A stretch of 64,000 nt of DNA. Origin: Novosphingobium profundi. Its GTDB lineage: Bacteria; Pseudomonadota; Alphaproteobacteria; Sphingomonadales; Sphingomonadaceae. Below are positions 49,482 through 57,191 of this stretch, one piece after another; the first letter of the stretch is position 1, and each line of letters starts with the position of its first letter. The translations under genes were made by a program, and so were the position numbers. The DNA is taken from NCBI RefSeq assembly GCF_020524485.1, contig NZ_JAIVLF010000003.1, positions 1-64,000 on the forward strand. The letters are read 5' to 3'. The notes below the pieces were generated by a model. The model made no database searches and had not been told where the DNA came from. It saw only the letters and a list, made by a program, of their open reading frames with translations.

Positions 49482-49688
49482 TTACTTGACGCCGTCACGC
49501 TCCATGCGCTTGCGCTCGAGCTTGCGAGCGCGACGCACGGCAGCGGCCTTTTCGCGGGCGCGCTTTTCCGACGGCTTCTCGAAGTGGCGACGCAGCTTCA
49601 TTTCGCGGTAGACGCCTTCACGCTGCAGCTTCTTCTTGAGCGCACGAAGGGCCTGGTCAACATTGTTGTCGCGAACCATGATCTGCAT
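49482..49688 (-). CDS. rpsU: 30S ribosomal protein S21
   Basis: The 68-residue protein begins [20 protein letters not shown] and continues [46 protein letters not shown]. The long basic helix and length are those of the alphaproteobacterial S21, which helps 16S rRNA and mRNA pairing. ATG 49688 gives this form, with GAGGTG upstream. A longer upstream frame to 49763 has no support. Confidence 0.97.
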   Translation of the reverse strand: MQIMVRDNNVDQALRALKKKLQREGVYREMKLRRHFEKPSEKRAREKAAAVRRARKLERKRMERDGVK

Positions 49689-49955
49689 AAAACTACCACA
49701 CCTCAAAAATACGAACGAAGCCCGTCCCACACCTCCTACATGGCGAGACGAACCGCGAATCAAATGGAACCAAAAGCGCCGAATCCCGCTAAAGGTCCGA
49801 CTGGGTTGGTGGCGCCAATATCAAAGTGACGCGCCCAAGACAACCCAAAGACTCCCCAAAAGCCCCAAAACCGCCAAGAACCGGGCTTTAGCCACCTCGC
49901 AAGCGGCGCAAGCAGCGATTGGAAATTGCGCGAATCGCGGGTAAGGCGGGCCTCT

Positions 49956-50360
49956 ATGCCCCAACCATCCTTCCTTGCCGCCTCGCTTTTCGTGGCGCTG
50001 GGCGGCGGAACCGGCGCCTGGCTGCGGTTTCTCGTCGGCCGCGCCTGGACCGCCGCGCTCGGCTCCGCGCGCGCGGGAGTCTTCCCGTATGGCACGCTCA
50101 CCGTGAATGTGCTGGGCTCGCTCTTCATGGGACTCCTCATCGGCGCACTTGCACGCTATGGGAGCCACGGCGAAGGCACCCGGCTGTTCATCGCAGTCGG
50201 CCTGCTCGGGGGGTTCACCACCTTCTCCTCGTTCAGCCTCGACTTCATCACCATTCTCGAGCGCGGGCAACCTGGCCTTGCCGCGCTCTATGTCGGCGCC
50301 TCGCTGCTTGCAGGGTTCGCCGGATTGTTTCTGGGCCTCCTTATCATGCGGAGCATCTAA
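49956..50360 (+). CDS. crcB: Fluoride exporter CrcB (Fluc)
   Basis: The 134-residue membrane protein is a Fluc channel/exporter that removes fluoride ions. Its landmarks are GGGTGAWLRFLVGRAW at the start, YGTLTVNVLGSLFMGLLIG and GLLGGFTTFSSFSLDFI, with four hydrophobic helices overall. It normally works as an antiparallel dimer; a single gene suffices. I chose ATG 49956 (MPQPSFLAAS) over the TTG at 49926. I looked for a fluoride riboswitch in the 267-base leader and saw none. The gene heads a tight run that ends with the Nmad3-like gene; rluC-type synthase follows after three bases. Confidence 0.93.
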   Translation: MPQPSFLAASLFVALGGGTGAWLRFLVGRAWTAALGSARAGVFPYGTLTVNVLGSLFMGLLIGALARYGSHGEGTRLFIAVGLLGGFTTFSSFSLDFITILERGQPGLAALYVGASLLAGFAGLFLGLLIMRSI

Positions 50361-50363
50361 TTC

Positions 50364-51614
50364 ATGGCCGGTAACGACGACATCGTCCGCCAGTTCACCG
50401 TCGGCCACGACGACGAGGGCGTGCGCCTCGACCGCTGGTTCAAGCGCCACCTGCCCAAGGTCGGCTTCGCGATGGTCTCGCGCTGGGCGCGCACCGGCCA
50501 GATCCGCGTCGACGGCAAGCGCGCGGACGTGGACACACGCCTCACCGCAGGCCAGGTCCTGCGCGTGCCCCCCGGCGGCGAGGCCAGGCCCGGCGGCAAG
50601 GCGCCCCGCCCCAAGCGCGAGCTGACCGAGGAGGAACTCGAACTCGCCGATCAGATGGTGCTGACGCAGGACCGCGCCGCCATCGTCCTCAACAAGCCTC
50701 CGGGCCTCGCCACGCAGGGCGGCTCGGGCATGAAGCAGCATGTCGACGGCCTGCTCGACGCCTATGCCCCGGACGGTCCGCGCCCCCGCCTTGTCCACCG
50801 CCTCGACAAGGACACCTCGGGCGTCCTGCTCATCGCGCGCACGCCGGGCAGCGCCGCCTACTTCTCCAAGCGCTTTTCGGGGCGCTCGGCCAAGAAGATC
50901 TACTGGGCGCTGGTCATGGGCGTGCCCAACATCGATGATGGCATGATCGAACTCCCGCTCGCCAAGCAGCCGGGCACCGGCGGCGAAAAGATGCACGTCG
51001 ATGAGGAGAACGGCCAGAGCGCGCGCACCCGTTTCCGCGTGCTGGACCGTGCGGGCAACCGCGCGGCCTGGGTCGAACTGCACCCGCTCACCGGCCGCAC
51101 CCACCAGCTGCGCGTCCACATGGCCGCGATCGGCCACCCGATCGTGGGCGATGGCAAGTACGGCGGGCAGGACGCGTTCCTGTCGGGCACGATCAGCCGC
51201 AAGATGCACCTGCACGCGCGCCGCCTCATCATCGAGCACCCCGATGGCGCCCCGCTCGACGTGACCGCACCGCTGCCCGAGCACTTCGCCAACTCGATGG
51301 AGAACCTGGGCTTCGACGAGGCCGACGGCGCCGAGCTGCCCCCCGGCCCCGCGCCCTTCACCAAGGAAGATGAAAAGCGCGTCGCCAAGCAGCACTCCAA
51401 GCAGATCCGCAAGGAGCGCCGGGGCGAGCGCCGCACCCGCACGGTCGGCCGTTCGGACGAAGGCGGTCGGGGCCCGCGCGCCGGTGGCGGTAAGGGCAAG
51501 ACGCCGGGCAAGGGCCTGCACAAAGGCCCTCCGGGCACCCGCGTGCCCAAGAAGTCCGGCCCCAAGAAGGGCAAGGGCAGCCCCGTCCCCAAGGGCAAGG
51601 CGCCCAAGCGCTGA
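50364..51614 (+). CDS. RluC/RluD-type rRNA pseudouridine synthase with a long basic tail
   Basis: The 416-residue enzyme has an S4 RNA-binding domain (VRLDRWFKRHLPKVGFAMVSRWARTGQIRVDGKRA) followed by the RluA-family catalytic core. The core holds HRLDKDTSGVLLIARTPG with the catalytic Asp, LHPLTGRTHQLRVHMAAIGHPIVGDGKYG and HLHARRL. It should turn specific uridines of 23S rRNA into pseudouridine. The last about 100 residues, after the core, are Lys/Arg/Gly-rich (RKERRGERRTRTVGRSDEGG to PKKGKGSPVPKGKAPKR), presumably a disordered RNA-binding extension not typical of RluC. It overlaps nothing but is three bases after crcB, and a run of short repeats lies before the next gene. Confidence 0.92.
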   Translation: MAGNDDIVRQFTVGHDDEGVRLDRWFKRHLPKVGFAMVSRWARTGQIRVDGKRADVDTRLTAGQVLRVPPGGEARPGGKAPRPKRELTEEELELADQMVLTQDRAAIVLNKPPGLATQGGSGMKQHVDGLLDAYAPDGPRPRLVHRLDKDTSGVLLIARTPGSAAYFSKRFSGRSAKKIYWALVMGVPNIDDGMIELPLAKQPGTGGEKMHVDEENGQSARTRFRVLDRAGNRAAWVELHPLTGRTHQLRVHMAAIGHPIVGDGKYGGQDAFLSGTISRKMHLHARRLIIEHPDGAPLDVTAPLPEHFANSMENLGFDEADGAELPPGPAPFTKEDEKRVAKQHSKQIRKERRGERRTRTVGRSDEGGRGPRAGGGKGKTPGKGLHKGPPGTRVPKKSGPKKGKGSPVPKGKAPKR

Positions 51615-51615
51615 G

Positions 51616-51660
51616 GCCCCACGTGCTGATGCCCCACGTGCCGATGCCAAAGTGCTGAGA
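51616..51660 (+). repeat. 15-bp direct repeats between the synthase and HAD genes
   Basis: GCCCCACGTGCTGAT (51616) and GCCCCACGTGCCGAT (51631) are adjacent near-identical 15-mers, followed by a degenerate third copy with AAAGTGCTGA. They occupy the whole gap up to the ribosome site of the HAD gene. CACGTG is a palindrome in each. Confidence 0.7.
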
Positions 51661-51674
51661 AAGGAAACGCGCCG

Positions 51675-52325
51675 ATGAAACTGGCGGTCTTCGATTGCGA
51701 CGGCACCCTGATCGACGGGCAGGCCGCGATCTGCGAGGCGATGGAGGCCACCTTCGCCGCGCATGATCTGACAGCGCCCGCGCGCTCGACGATCCGCCGC
51801 GCGGTCGGCCTCTCGCTGCCCCAGGCGATGCGCGCGCTGCTCCCCGAAAGCGACGGCGAGCAGCAGCACGCCATGGCCGAGACCTACAAGCTGGCCTTCC
51901 GCCAGGCCCGCACCGAAGGCCGGGTTTCGCAGCCGCTCTTCGAGGGCATCCGCGAGACCCTCGAAGCGCTGAAGGCGGCGGGCTGGACGCTGGCGGTCGC
52001 CACCGGCATGTCCGACCGCGGCCTTGCCCATTGCCTTGCCAATAACGGCATCGCCGAGCTCTTCGTCAGCCTCCAGACCGCCGACCGCCACCCCTCCAAG
52101 CCGCACCCCGCGATGCTGGAGGAAGCCATGTTCGAGGCGGGCGCCAACGCCGAGCAGACCGTGATGATCGGCGACACCGCCTACGACATGGAGATGGCGA
52201 AGGCCGCCTGGGTGCGCGGCGTGGGCGTCGACTGGGGCTACCACCATCCCGAAGAGCTGATGAAGGCGGGCGCGGAATTCGTCGCCGAAACGCCCGGCCA
52301 GCTGCGCGCGCACCTGCTGGCATGA
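51675..52325 (+). CDS. HAD-superfamily hydrolase, phosphoglycolate phosphatase-like
   Basis: The 216-residue phosphatase is a HAD subfamily I enzyme with a small helical cap. Motif I is FDCDGTLIDGQ (nucleophile Asp, acid Asp), motif II VATGMSDRG, motif III SKPHPAMLEEAM with the Lys, and motif IV MIGDTAYDMEMA. It most resembles phosphoglycolate phosphatase or pyrophosphatase PpaX, but the substrate is unproven. It sits 60 bases after the synthase and shares a four-base ATGA overlap with the next gene, so the two are translationally coupled. Confidence 0.9.
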   Translation: MKLAVFDCDGTLIDGQAAICEAMEATFAAHDLTAPARSTIRRAVGLSLPQAMRALLPESDGEQQHAMAETYKLAFRQARTEGRVSQPLFEGIRETLEALKAAGWTLAVATGMSDRGLAHCLANNGIAELFVSLQTADRHPSKPHPAMLEEAMFEAGANAEQTVMIGDTAYDMEMAKAAWVRGVGVDWGYHHPEELMKAGAEFVAETPGQLRAHLLA

Positions 52326-52579
52326 GCGCGCCCCCGCCCTCCCCCTCCGGCGCGCCCGATCCCGCCGCCCGGCGCTTCTTCATCATCCAGGCCGTGCGCC
52401 TTCTGGGTGTGGCCTGCGTGGTCGTGGGCATCCTCATCGCCAAAGGCGGCCTCTTTGCGCCCGCCCCGCCGGCGCTGGGCTATGTCCTTGTCGCCAATGG
52501 CCTTGTCGACCTCTTCCTCATCCCCGCCCTCCTCGCCCGCAAGTGGCGCAGCCGACCGGGCGACCAACCAGAGAGCTGA
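52322..52579 (+). CDS. Small membrane protein, 85 residues
   Basis: After a Pro/Ser-rich start the protein has two hydrophobic helices (FFIIQAVRLLGVACVVVGILIA and ALGYVLVANGLVDLFLIPALLA) and a short basic end. I do not know a family for it. It overlaps the HAD gene by four bases and ends six bases before the ATP12 chaperone gene, so it belongs to this operon. Two-helix inner-membrane proteins in such runs are sometimes assembly factors. That is only a guess. Confidence 0.75.
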   Translation: MSAPPPSPSGAPDPAARRFFIIQAVRLLGVACVVVGILIAKGGLFAPAPPALGYVLVANGLVDLFLIPALLARKWRSRPGDQPES

Positions 52580-52585
52580 AGTTTC

Positions 52586-53290
52586 GTGAAACGTTTCTAC
52601 AAGGAAGTGACCGCCACCCCGCTCGAGGACGGCTCGGGCTGGTGCGTGCGCCTCGATGGCCGCGCGATCAAGACCGCTGGCGGTCGCCCGCAGATCGTGC
52701 CGAGCCAGGCGCTCGCCGAGGAACTCGCCGCCGAATGGGCCGCGCAAGGCGAAGAGATCGACACCGCCCGCTTCGTCACGCGCGACCTTGTCGACTTCGC
52801 GCTCGACGCCGTGGCGCCCCAGCGCGAGACCGCGCTCGCCGAACTGCTGCCCTACGCCGAGACCGACACGCTGTGCTACCGCGCCGATCCCGACGAGGCG
52901 CTCTACAAGCGCCAGCTCGCGGTATGGGAGCCGATCCTCACCGCCACCGAAGCGCGTCTGGGCGTACGCTTTGCGCGCATCTCCGGGATCATCCACCGCG
53001 CCCACCCGGAGGAAACCCTCAGCCGGATCGCCGGGGAACTGGCGCGCCACGATGCCTTCACTCTCGCTGCGCTCAAGATGATGGCAAGCCTGGCGGCCTC
53101 GCTCATCATCGCGCTCGCCGCGCTCGAGGAGGAGGCCGATGCGGCCGCGCTGTGGCAGGCGGCAAACCTGGAAGAAGACTGGCAGGTGGAACTGTGGGGC
53201 GAGGACGCCGAGGCGGCGGAGAACCGCGCCGCGCGCCTTGCCGCCTTCGAACTCGCCATGCGCGTCGCCAAGCTCGCAAAGGCGCGCTGA
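52586..53290 (+). CDS. ATP12-family F1-ATPase assembly chaperone
   Basis: The 234-residue protein begins MKRFYKEVTATPLEDGSGWCVRLDGRAIKTAGGRPQIVPSQALAEELAAEW, the standard ATP12 domain. ATP12 holds the alpha subunit of the F1 ATP synthase during assembly in mitochondria and in alphaproteobacteria. Later parts (LPYAETDTLCYRA, FTLAALKMMASLAASLIIALA) also match. It starts from GTG 52586, six bases after the previous stop. Its presence is a good marker for an alphaproteobacterial host. The F1 genes themselves are elsewhere. Confidence 0.93.
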   Translation: MKRFYKEVTATPLEDGSGWCVRLDGRAIKTAGGRPQIVPSQALAEELAAEWAAQGEEIDTARFVTRDLVDFALDAVAPQRETALAELLPYAETDTLCYRADPDEALYKRQLAVWEPILTATEARLGVRFARISGIIHRAHPEETLSRIAGELARHDAFTLAALKMMASLAASLIIALAALEEEADAAALWQAANLEEDWQVELWGEDAEAAENRAARLAAFELAMRVAKLAKAR

Positions 53291-53321
53291 TCGCAGGGGC
53301 TTACCCCCCTGCCCTGCGCGC

Positions 53322-54086
53322 ATGAAGATCATCTTCAGCCGCAAGGGCTTCGACACCACGGCGGGCGGGGTCCCCTCGCCCATCGTGGACGGCGCGCCTG
53401 TCTCACTCCCGATCCCGACGCCGGGCCGCTCGGCCACGACCTACGCCCGGCGCGGACTGGGCGATCTGGTCGAGAAAGTGACCCGCGGGCGCATTCCCGC
53501 CGACGCGCTGTGCCATGATGACCCGATGTTCGGCCTCTCCCCAAAGGGAGAGGAACTGTGCTGGTTCGGCCAGTTCGGCGCCGCCCAAGGGCATCTGGCC
53601 AAGCACGGCGTGGGGGTAGGCGACCATTTCCTCTTCTTCGGCCTCTTCGCCGACCCGGACACGGGCGAGCGCCACCACCGCATCTTTGCTCATATGCAGG
53701 TGCGCATGACCGGTGCGCCTCAGGACCTGCGCGCCCGGCCCGACTGGCCCGAGCCACCGCTCCCCCATCCCCACGAGATCGGGGAATGGAGCGCCAACAA
53801 CAGCTTGTGGATCGGACCCGGCACCTGCGCCAGCACCGCCGACCCGGCGCTGCGCCTGACCACGCCAGGCGGCCCGCTCAACCTGTGGGACGTGCCGCCC
53901 TGGCTCAAACGCCGCGGGCTTACCTACCACGAGCGCCCCGAACGCTGGAAACGCGCGAGCGCCCACCACGGCCCCCGCCTCGATTCCGCAAAGCGCGGGC
54001 AGGAATTCATCTGCGACATCGGCCGCGCGGAGGCCCCGCGCGCGTGGCTGGCCGAGATCGTGGCGCGCATTGAGGGGGAAGGGTGA
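53322..54086 (+). CDS. Nmad3-like protein (nucleotide-modification-associated domain 3)
   Basis: The 254-residue protein starts MKIIFSRKGFDTTAGGVPSP with SLPIP soon after, which I recognise as the Nmad3 opening (typically MKIILSRKGFDSSxGGxPSPI). GDHFLFFGLFAD and HEIGEWSANNSLWIGPGTCASTADPALRLT follow, with several His, Cys and Trp residues. The family was named for gene links to DNA base hypermodification in phages and bacteria; no direct biochemistry is known to me. Here it stands without any modification enzyme nearby and 31 bases after the ATP12 gene, so it seems to be a housekeeping-like member. ATG 53322 is the start; upstream frame overlaps ATP12. Confidence 0.75.
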   Translation: MKIIFSRKGFDTTAGGVPSPIVDGAPVSLPIPTPGRSATTYARRGLGDLVEKVTRGRIPADALCHDDPMFGLSPKGEELCWFGQFGAAQGHLAKHGVGVGDHFLFFGLFADPDTGERHHRIFAHMQVRMTGAPQDLRARPDWPEPPLPHPHEIGEWSANNSLWIGPGTCASTADPALRLTTPGGPLNLWDVPPWLKRRGLTYHERPERWKRASAHHGPRLDSAKRGQEFICDIGRAEAPRAWLAEIVARIEGEG

Positions 54087-54103
54087 AAGAAGGCAGAACC
54101 TTT

Positions 54104-54216
54104 CAAGGGGCCATCGCCCCTTGACCCCGGAATCGGCTACCTCACCTTTCTCAGCCCGCGAAGCGCGAGAGCCCTGAGGTAGACAGTTCGAGGAGCCCGA
54201 GGGCGATGGCCCTCGG
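54104..54216 (+). repeat. Composite hairpin element (copy 9)
   Basis: Module B is at 54104-54123, module A at 54197-54216, 113 bp. It lies between the convergent Nmad3 and barrel-protein genes. Confidence 0.92.
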
Positions 54217-54249
54217 ATTCAATGCTTCTTCGCCTTTACTTCGCACATG

Positions 54250-54281
54250 AAAAAGCCCGCCCCGGCAAAACCGGAGCGGGC
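54250..54281 (-). terminator. Terminator of the outer-membrane barrel gene
   Basis: On the minus strand an 11-bp GC-rich stem (54255-54265 with 54271-54281, one wobble pair) over a TTTTG loop is followed by TTTTT. It lies about 26 bases after the stop codon. Confidence 0.85.
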
Positions 54282-54306
54282 CCTCTTCTTGAGCCTGTAA
54301 GAAGGA

Positions 54307-54888
54307 TCAGAACTTGGTGCCGACAGCCAGCACGCCCTGGTGGCGGCTGTAGTCCGAACCGTAGTTCGAGTAGCGGTATTCCGCCTTGATGAAGAGATTG
54401 CTGGTCACGTCGTACTCGTAGCCCGCGCCAAGGCGGAAGCCGTTGAGCGTGTCGTGCGCACCGAGGTCGCTGAAGCTGCCGAGCGCCTGGCTCGCGGTCT
54501 CGCCCTTGTAGCTCACGCCGACGCGGGTGTTGGTGTAACCACCCAGCACGTAGAGCTTGTTGCGCGCGCCCAGGTTGGTGCCGAGGCGGACGACAGCGGC
54601 CAGATCGCGACGGGCTTCGAGGCAGGCGCGATCGCCAGCTTCGAGAACATCATGCGCGCAGTCGCGGGCCGAGCTGTCACCGTAGCTGCCCTGCACGCCG
54701 ACGAAAAAGCTGTTGGAGAGCTGGTAGTCGTAACCTGCCGACACACCGTACTGAACGCCCGCCTCGGAATCGCCGTCGTGCTGCGCCACGTCGAGACCAC
54801 CTTCGATCTGCACGAACGCCTGGGCGTTGGCAGCAGCGGGGAGGGCGAACAGTGCAGCACTGGCAGCGAGAAGAGCAATCTTCTTCAT
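54307..54888 (-). CDS. Outer-membrane beta-barrel protein (OmpW/opacity-like)
   Basis: The 193-residue protein has a signal peptide (KKIALLAASAALFALPAAANA) and then strands with alternating residues: QAFVQIEGGLDVAQH, VQYGVSAGYDYQLSNSFFVGVQGSYGD, VVRLGTNLGARNKLYVLGGYTNTRVGVSYKG, GFRLGAGYEYDVTSNLFIKAEYRYSNYGS. It ends in Phe (VLAVGTKF), the recognition signal for barrel assembly. This is the small 8-stranded porin-like class. Two cysteines in ARDCAHDVLEAGDRACLEAR likely form a disulfide in a loop. AGGAG precedes ATG 54888. It has its own terminator. Confidence 0.88.
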   Translation of the reverse strand: MKKIALLAASAALFALPAAANAQAFVQIEGGLDVAQHDGDSEAGVQYGVSAGYDYQLSNSFFVGVQGSYGDSSARDCAHDVLEAGDRACLEARRDLAAVVRLGTNLGARNKLYVLGGYTNTRVGVSYKGETASQALGSFSDLGAHDTLNGFRLGAGYEYDVTSNLFIKAEYRYSNYGSDYSRHQGVLAVGTKF

Positions 54889-55165
54889 TGTAAACTCCTG
54901 AAAACCTGCCCTTATCTGGTCACGTGGCCAGCGGGCCGCCGCCACATACGCCTCGACGTCCCCGGCGCAATGCCCCGCCCCCCATTCCGCCCTGTCACGG
55001 CCGGGAACTGTGTCCCGGGGAACACACCCTGATTTGTGACCACATGTGCGCAGAGCCCGGCTTTCCGCCAAAAATGCCGCCCACGCCAATTTCGCGCCGA
55101 GTAGCTGTAATTTTTTTGTCATGAAGGGTCTTTAATTCGCAGAATGGACACCTATGTTTTTGATA

Positions 55166-55195
55166 TTGCAGAACTTGCTGTTTACAATTCTGCAA
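55166..55195. promoter_or_regulatory. Inverted repeat TTGCAGAA-N14-TTCTGCAA
   Basis: Perfect 8-bp arms (55166-55173, 55188-55195) in the AT-rich stretch, 278 bases above the barrel gene start. It may be an operator or a stem of a small transcript. Confidence 0.3.
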
Positions 55196-55363
55196 CAGAG
55201 CGAATCACTCGCTCCTCCCCCACATTGACGGTTTTACGTGATTCGAGCCCATTTCGCGCGCTTGCGCCGCCTGCATGCGCGTACGTAATCTGACGATTGG
55301 GAAACGAACCAGACATACAAACGGGCCGCTGAGCGTCCGCCAAGGGAAGGAAGGGGGGCTTTT

Positions 55364-55477
55364 CAAGGGGCCATCGCCCCTTGCCCCCAAACCGGGCAAC
55401 CTCACCTCCCTCAGCCAACGCGGCGCGAGAGCCTTGAGCTTGACATGTCGCCGGAGCTCAAGGGCGATGGCCCTCGG
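55364..55477 (+). repeat. Composite hairpin element (copy 10), module A imperfect
   Basis: Module B is perfect (55364-55383). Module A at 55458-55477 reads TCAAGGGC-GATG-GCCCTCGG, with mismatches in the outer stem, as if A were partly converted toward B. Confidence 0.85.
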
Positions 55478-55509
55478 AACATCCCCTTTCCCAATCCCCA
55501 AACGACAAG

Positions 55510-55536
55510 AGCCCCGCTCCTTTCGAAGCGAGGCCC
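55510..55536 (-). terminator. Possible terminator of the Mla-type operon
   Basis: On the minus strand an 8-bp AGCGGGGC/GCCTCGCT-type stem (one wobble) is followed by TCTTGTCGTTT. It lies 38 bases after the last gene's stop. The T run is broken, so confidence is moderate. Confidence 0.5.
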
Positions 55537-55573
55537 CTGGCTAATCCTGTGCGAAGGATCGTCGCGGCGGCGA

Positions 55574-56224
55574 TCAGCCCTCCTTGACCCAGGCTGCAAC
55601 TTCGCCCGCGACCTGGTTCGCGGCGCGGTTGAGCGCAGGCCCCACGGCTGCGGCCTCGGCCGCGATGCCGGGTACGACCGCCTCGAAGCGGCGGCGCTCC
55701 AGTTCCTCGTTGCCGCGCTGCCAGCGCACCGCGTCGTAGCGCACGATCACCGAACTGGTCTGCGCGTCGTAGCCCATGTCCCGCAGGCGCCCGCCGATGA
55801 AGGTCTTGCCCTTCACTTCGTAGTCCGCGCCTTCCAGCACCATCTGGTCGGTGTCGGCGCGGATCGTTTCAGCGAGGAGCGTACGGAACAGGCGCGTGGG
55901 CTTCTCGATCCAGCCCGCGCCCTTGAGATAGGCGATATTCGCCGGGTCGATGCGCACGGGCACGCGCAGCGCTTCGAGGCTGCGCTCGGTCTCGGGCTCG
56001 AGCACCACGATCGCATCGGAGAGCTTGCCGCGCGCGACCGATCCTGCAGGCGCGCTGTGATCGGCGGTCAGGCGGATGAGCGTGTCTGGCACCTCGGGGG
56101 CAAAGCTGACACAGCCCGCGAGCGCGAGGCTCGCCGTGGCGGCGGCCGCGCCCAGGCGCCAGCGCCCGAAAGCCAGCGCGCGCGCGGGGGAGGACATCCA
56201 GGAGTGGCTTTTCATCGTCATCAT
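55574..56224 (-). CDS. ABC-transport auxiliary lipoprotein, PqiC/MlaC-context type
   Basis: The 216-residue protein has a lipoprotein signal (LGAAAATASLALAGC, lipobox LAGC with Cys near residue 35), so it is tethered to the outer or inner membrane. The mature part fits the ABC-type transport auxiliary lipoprotein family (PqiC-like): PDTLIRLTADHSAPAG, DAIVVLEPETERSLEALRVPVRIDPANIAYL, RTLLAETIRADTDQMVLEGADYEVKGKTFIGGRLRDMGYDAQTSSVIVRYDAVRW. Such proteins work with MCE/Mla systems in phospholipid transport between the membranes. It is the last gene of the mlaE-mlaF-mlaD operon, 19 bases after mlaD. AAGGA before ATG 56224 supports the start. Confidence 0.82.
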   Translation of the reverse strand: MMTMKSHSWMSSPARALAFGRWRLGAAAATASLALAGCVSFAPEVPDTLIRLTADHSAPAGSVARGKLSDAIVVLEPETERSLEALRVPVRIDPANIAYLKGAGWIEKPTRLFRTLLAETIRADTDQMVLEGADYEVKGKTFIGGRLRDMGYDAQTSSVIVRYDAVRWQRGNEELERRRFEAVVPGIAAEAAAVGPALNRAANQVAGEVAAWVKEG

Positions 56225-56243
56225 CGTCTCGTCCTTGCCCGGC

Positions 56244-57182
56244 TCAGGGCTTGTAGTCGGGCAGCTTCTGGCCCTTGAGCAGGGCACCGGCCCCCTGTTC
56301 CTCGATCGTCTCGGTCACGTTGCGCAGCGCCCGGCTGGTCGCGCGAAGGTCGCGGATCGCGGATTCGGCGGCGGGCAGCGTGCTCTGCGACACCTGATCC
56401 AGCGCGGGCTGCGCGTGGGCCATCGTCTCGTTGAGCTGGTCCATCGATTCCTGCGCGGACTTCAAGGTCTTGCGCATCTGCTCGGCGAGCGAGGTGCCCT
56501 TCGATCCGAGCAGGTCGTCGGTCTTGTTCGCCACGCCCTCGAAAGCGGCCAGCGTCTTGGTCGCCTGGTCGAGCGTGCCCTGCAGCTCGGCCATGGCGCC
56601 GCGCATCTGCGGGGTCGCCTGCGAGAGGTCGCGGGTCATCTTCTCGGTGTTGGCGAGAATGCCCGTGATCGAGCGGCGGTTGTCGGCCGACATCAACTGG
56701 TTGAGGTTTTCGGTCAGCGTCGCGAGACGCTCCATCAGGAGCGGCGCGTTGGCCAGCACCTCGGAGAAGCCGCCGCGCTTGGTCGGGATCACCGGTACGC
56801 CTTCGGGGCCGGGCTCCTCCAGCAGCGGCGCGCCCTTGACCGCGCCTTCGAGCTGGATGTCCGAAACGCCCGTGAAGCTGCCCTGGATCGTGGCGGTCGT
56901 GCCCACGGTGATCGGCACGCGCTCGTTCACCTTGACGCGCACGCGCACGAAGCTGGGGTCCTTGGGCCACAGTTCAATCTGCGAGATCTGGCCCACCGGC
57001 ACGCCCGAGAAGTTCACTTCCGAGCCCAGCGCCAGGCCGTCCACCGACTGGGTAAAGAAGATGTCGTACTGCTGCTGGTCACCCTCGTTGAGGCGCGCCA
57101 GCCAGACGACGAAGCCCGCGGCAAGCGCCAGCAGGATGAGGGTGACGGCCCCGACCCAGACGTGATTGGCTTTGGTTTCCAT
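56244..57182 (-). CDS. MCE-domain phospholipid-transport protein (MlaD family)
   Basis: The 312-residue protein has an N-terminal inner-membrane anchor (WVGAVTLILLALAAGFVVWLA) and an MCE domain at about 40-120 (YDIFFTQSVDGLALGSEVNFSGVPVGQISQIELWP, VKVNERVPITVGTTATIQGSFTGVSDIQLEG). A long periplasmic alpha-helical region follows. MCE proteins form hexameric rings that bind lipid for transport. The helical tail is longer than in E. coli MlaD (about 183 residues), placing it with the longer alphaproteobacterial forms. It is nine bases after mlaF. Confidence 0.9.
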   Translation of the reverse strand: METKANHVWVGAVTLILLALAAGFVVWLARLNEGDQQQYDIFFTQSVDGLALGSEVNFSGVPVGQISQIELWPKDPSFVRVRVKVNERVPITVGTTATIQGSFTGVSDIQLEGAVKGAPLLEEPGPEGVPVIPTKRGGFSEVLANAPLLMERLATLTENLNQLMSADNRRSITGILANTEKMTRDLSQATPQMRGAMAELQGTLDQATKTLAAFEGVANKTDDLLGSKGTSLAEQMRKTLKSAQESMDQLNETMAHAQPALDQVSQSTLPAAESAIRDLRATSRALRNVTETIEEQGAGALLKGQKLPDYKP

Positions 57183-57191
57183 GGTTGTGCC

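Larger units (their letters stand above)
54889..55573. other. Long gene-free region upstream of the barrel gene
   Basis: About 685 bases have no supported gene. A composite element occupies 55364-55477. Around 55130-55200 the sequence becomes AT-rich and holds the inverted repeat TTGCAGAA-N14-TTCTGCAA (55166-55195). A small RNA or a leader with regulatory sites could sit here. I see no proof of either. Confidence 0.45.

Noticed and set aside
49689..49955. Fluoride riboswitch upstream of crcB
   Set aside because: I searched by eye for the conserved GGCGAUGG...CCGCU core and found no convincing match, and the gap is shared with the divergent rpsU gene.
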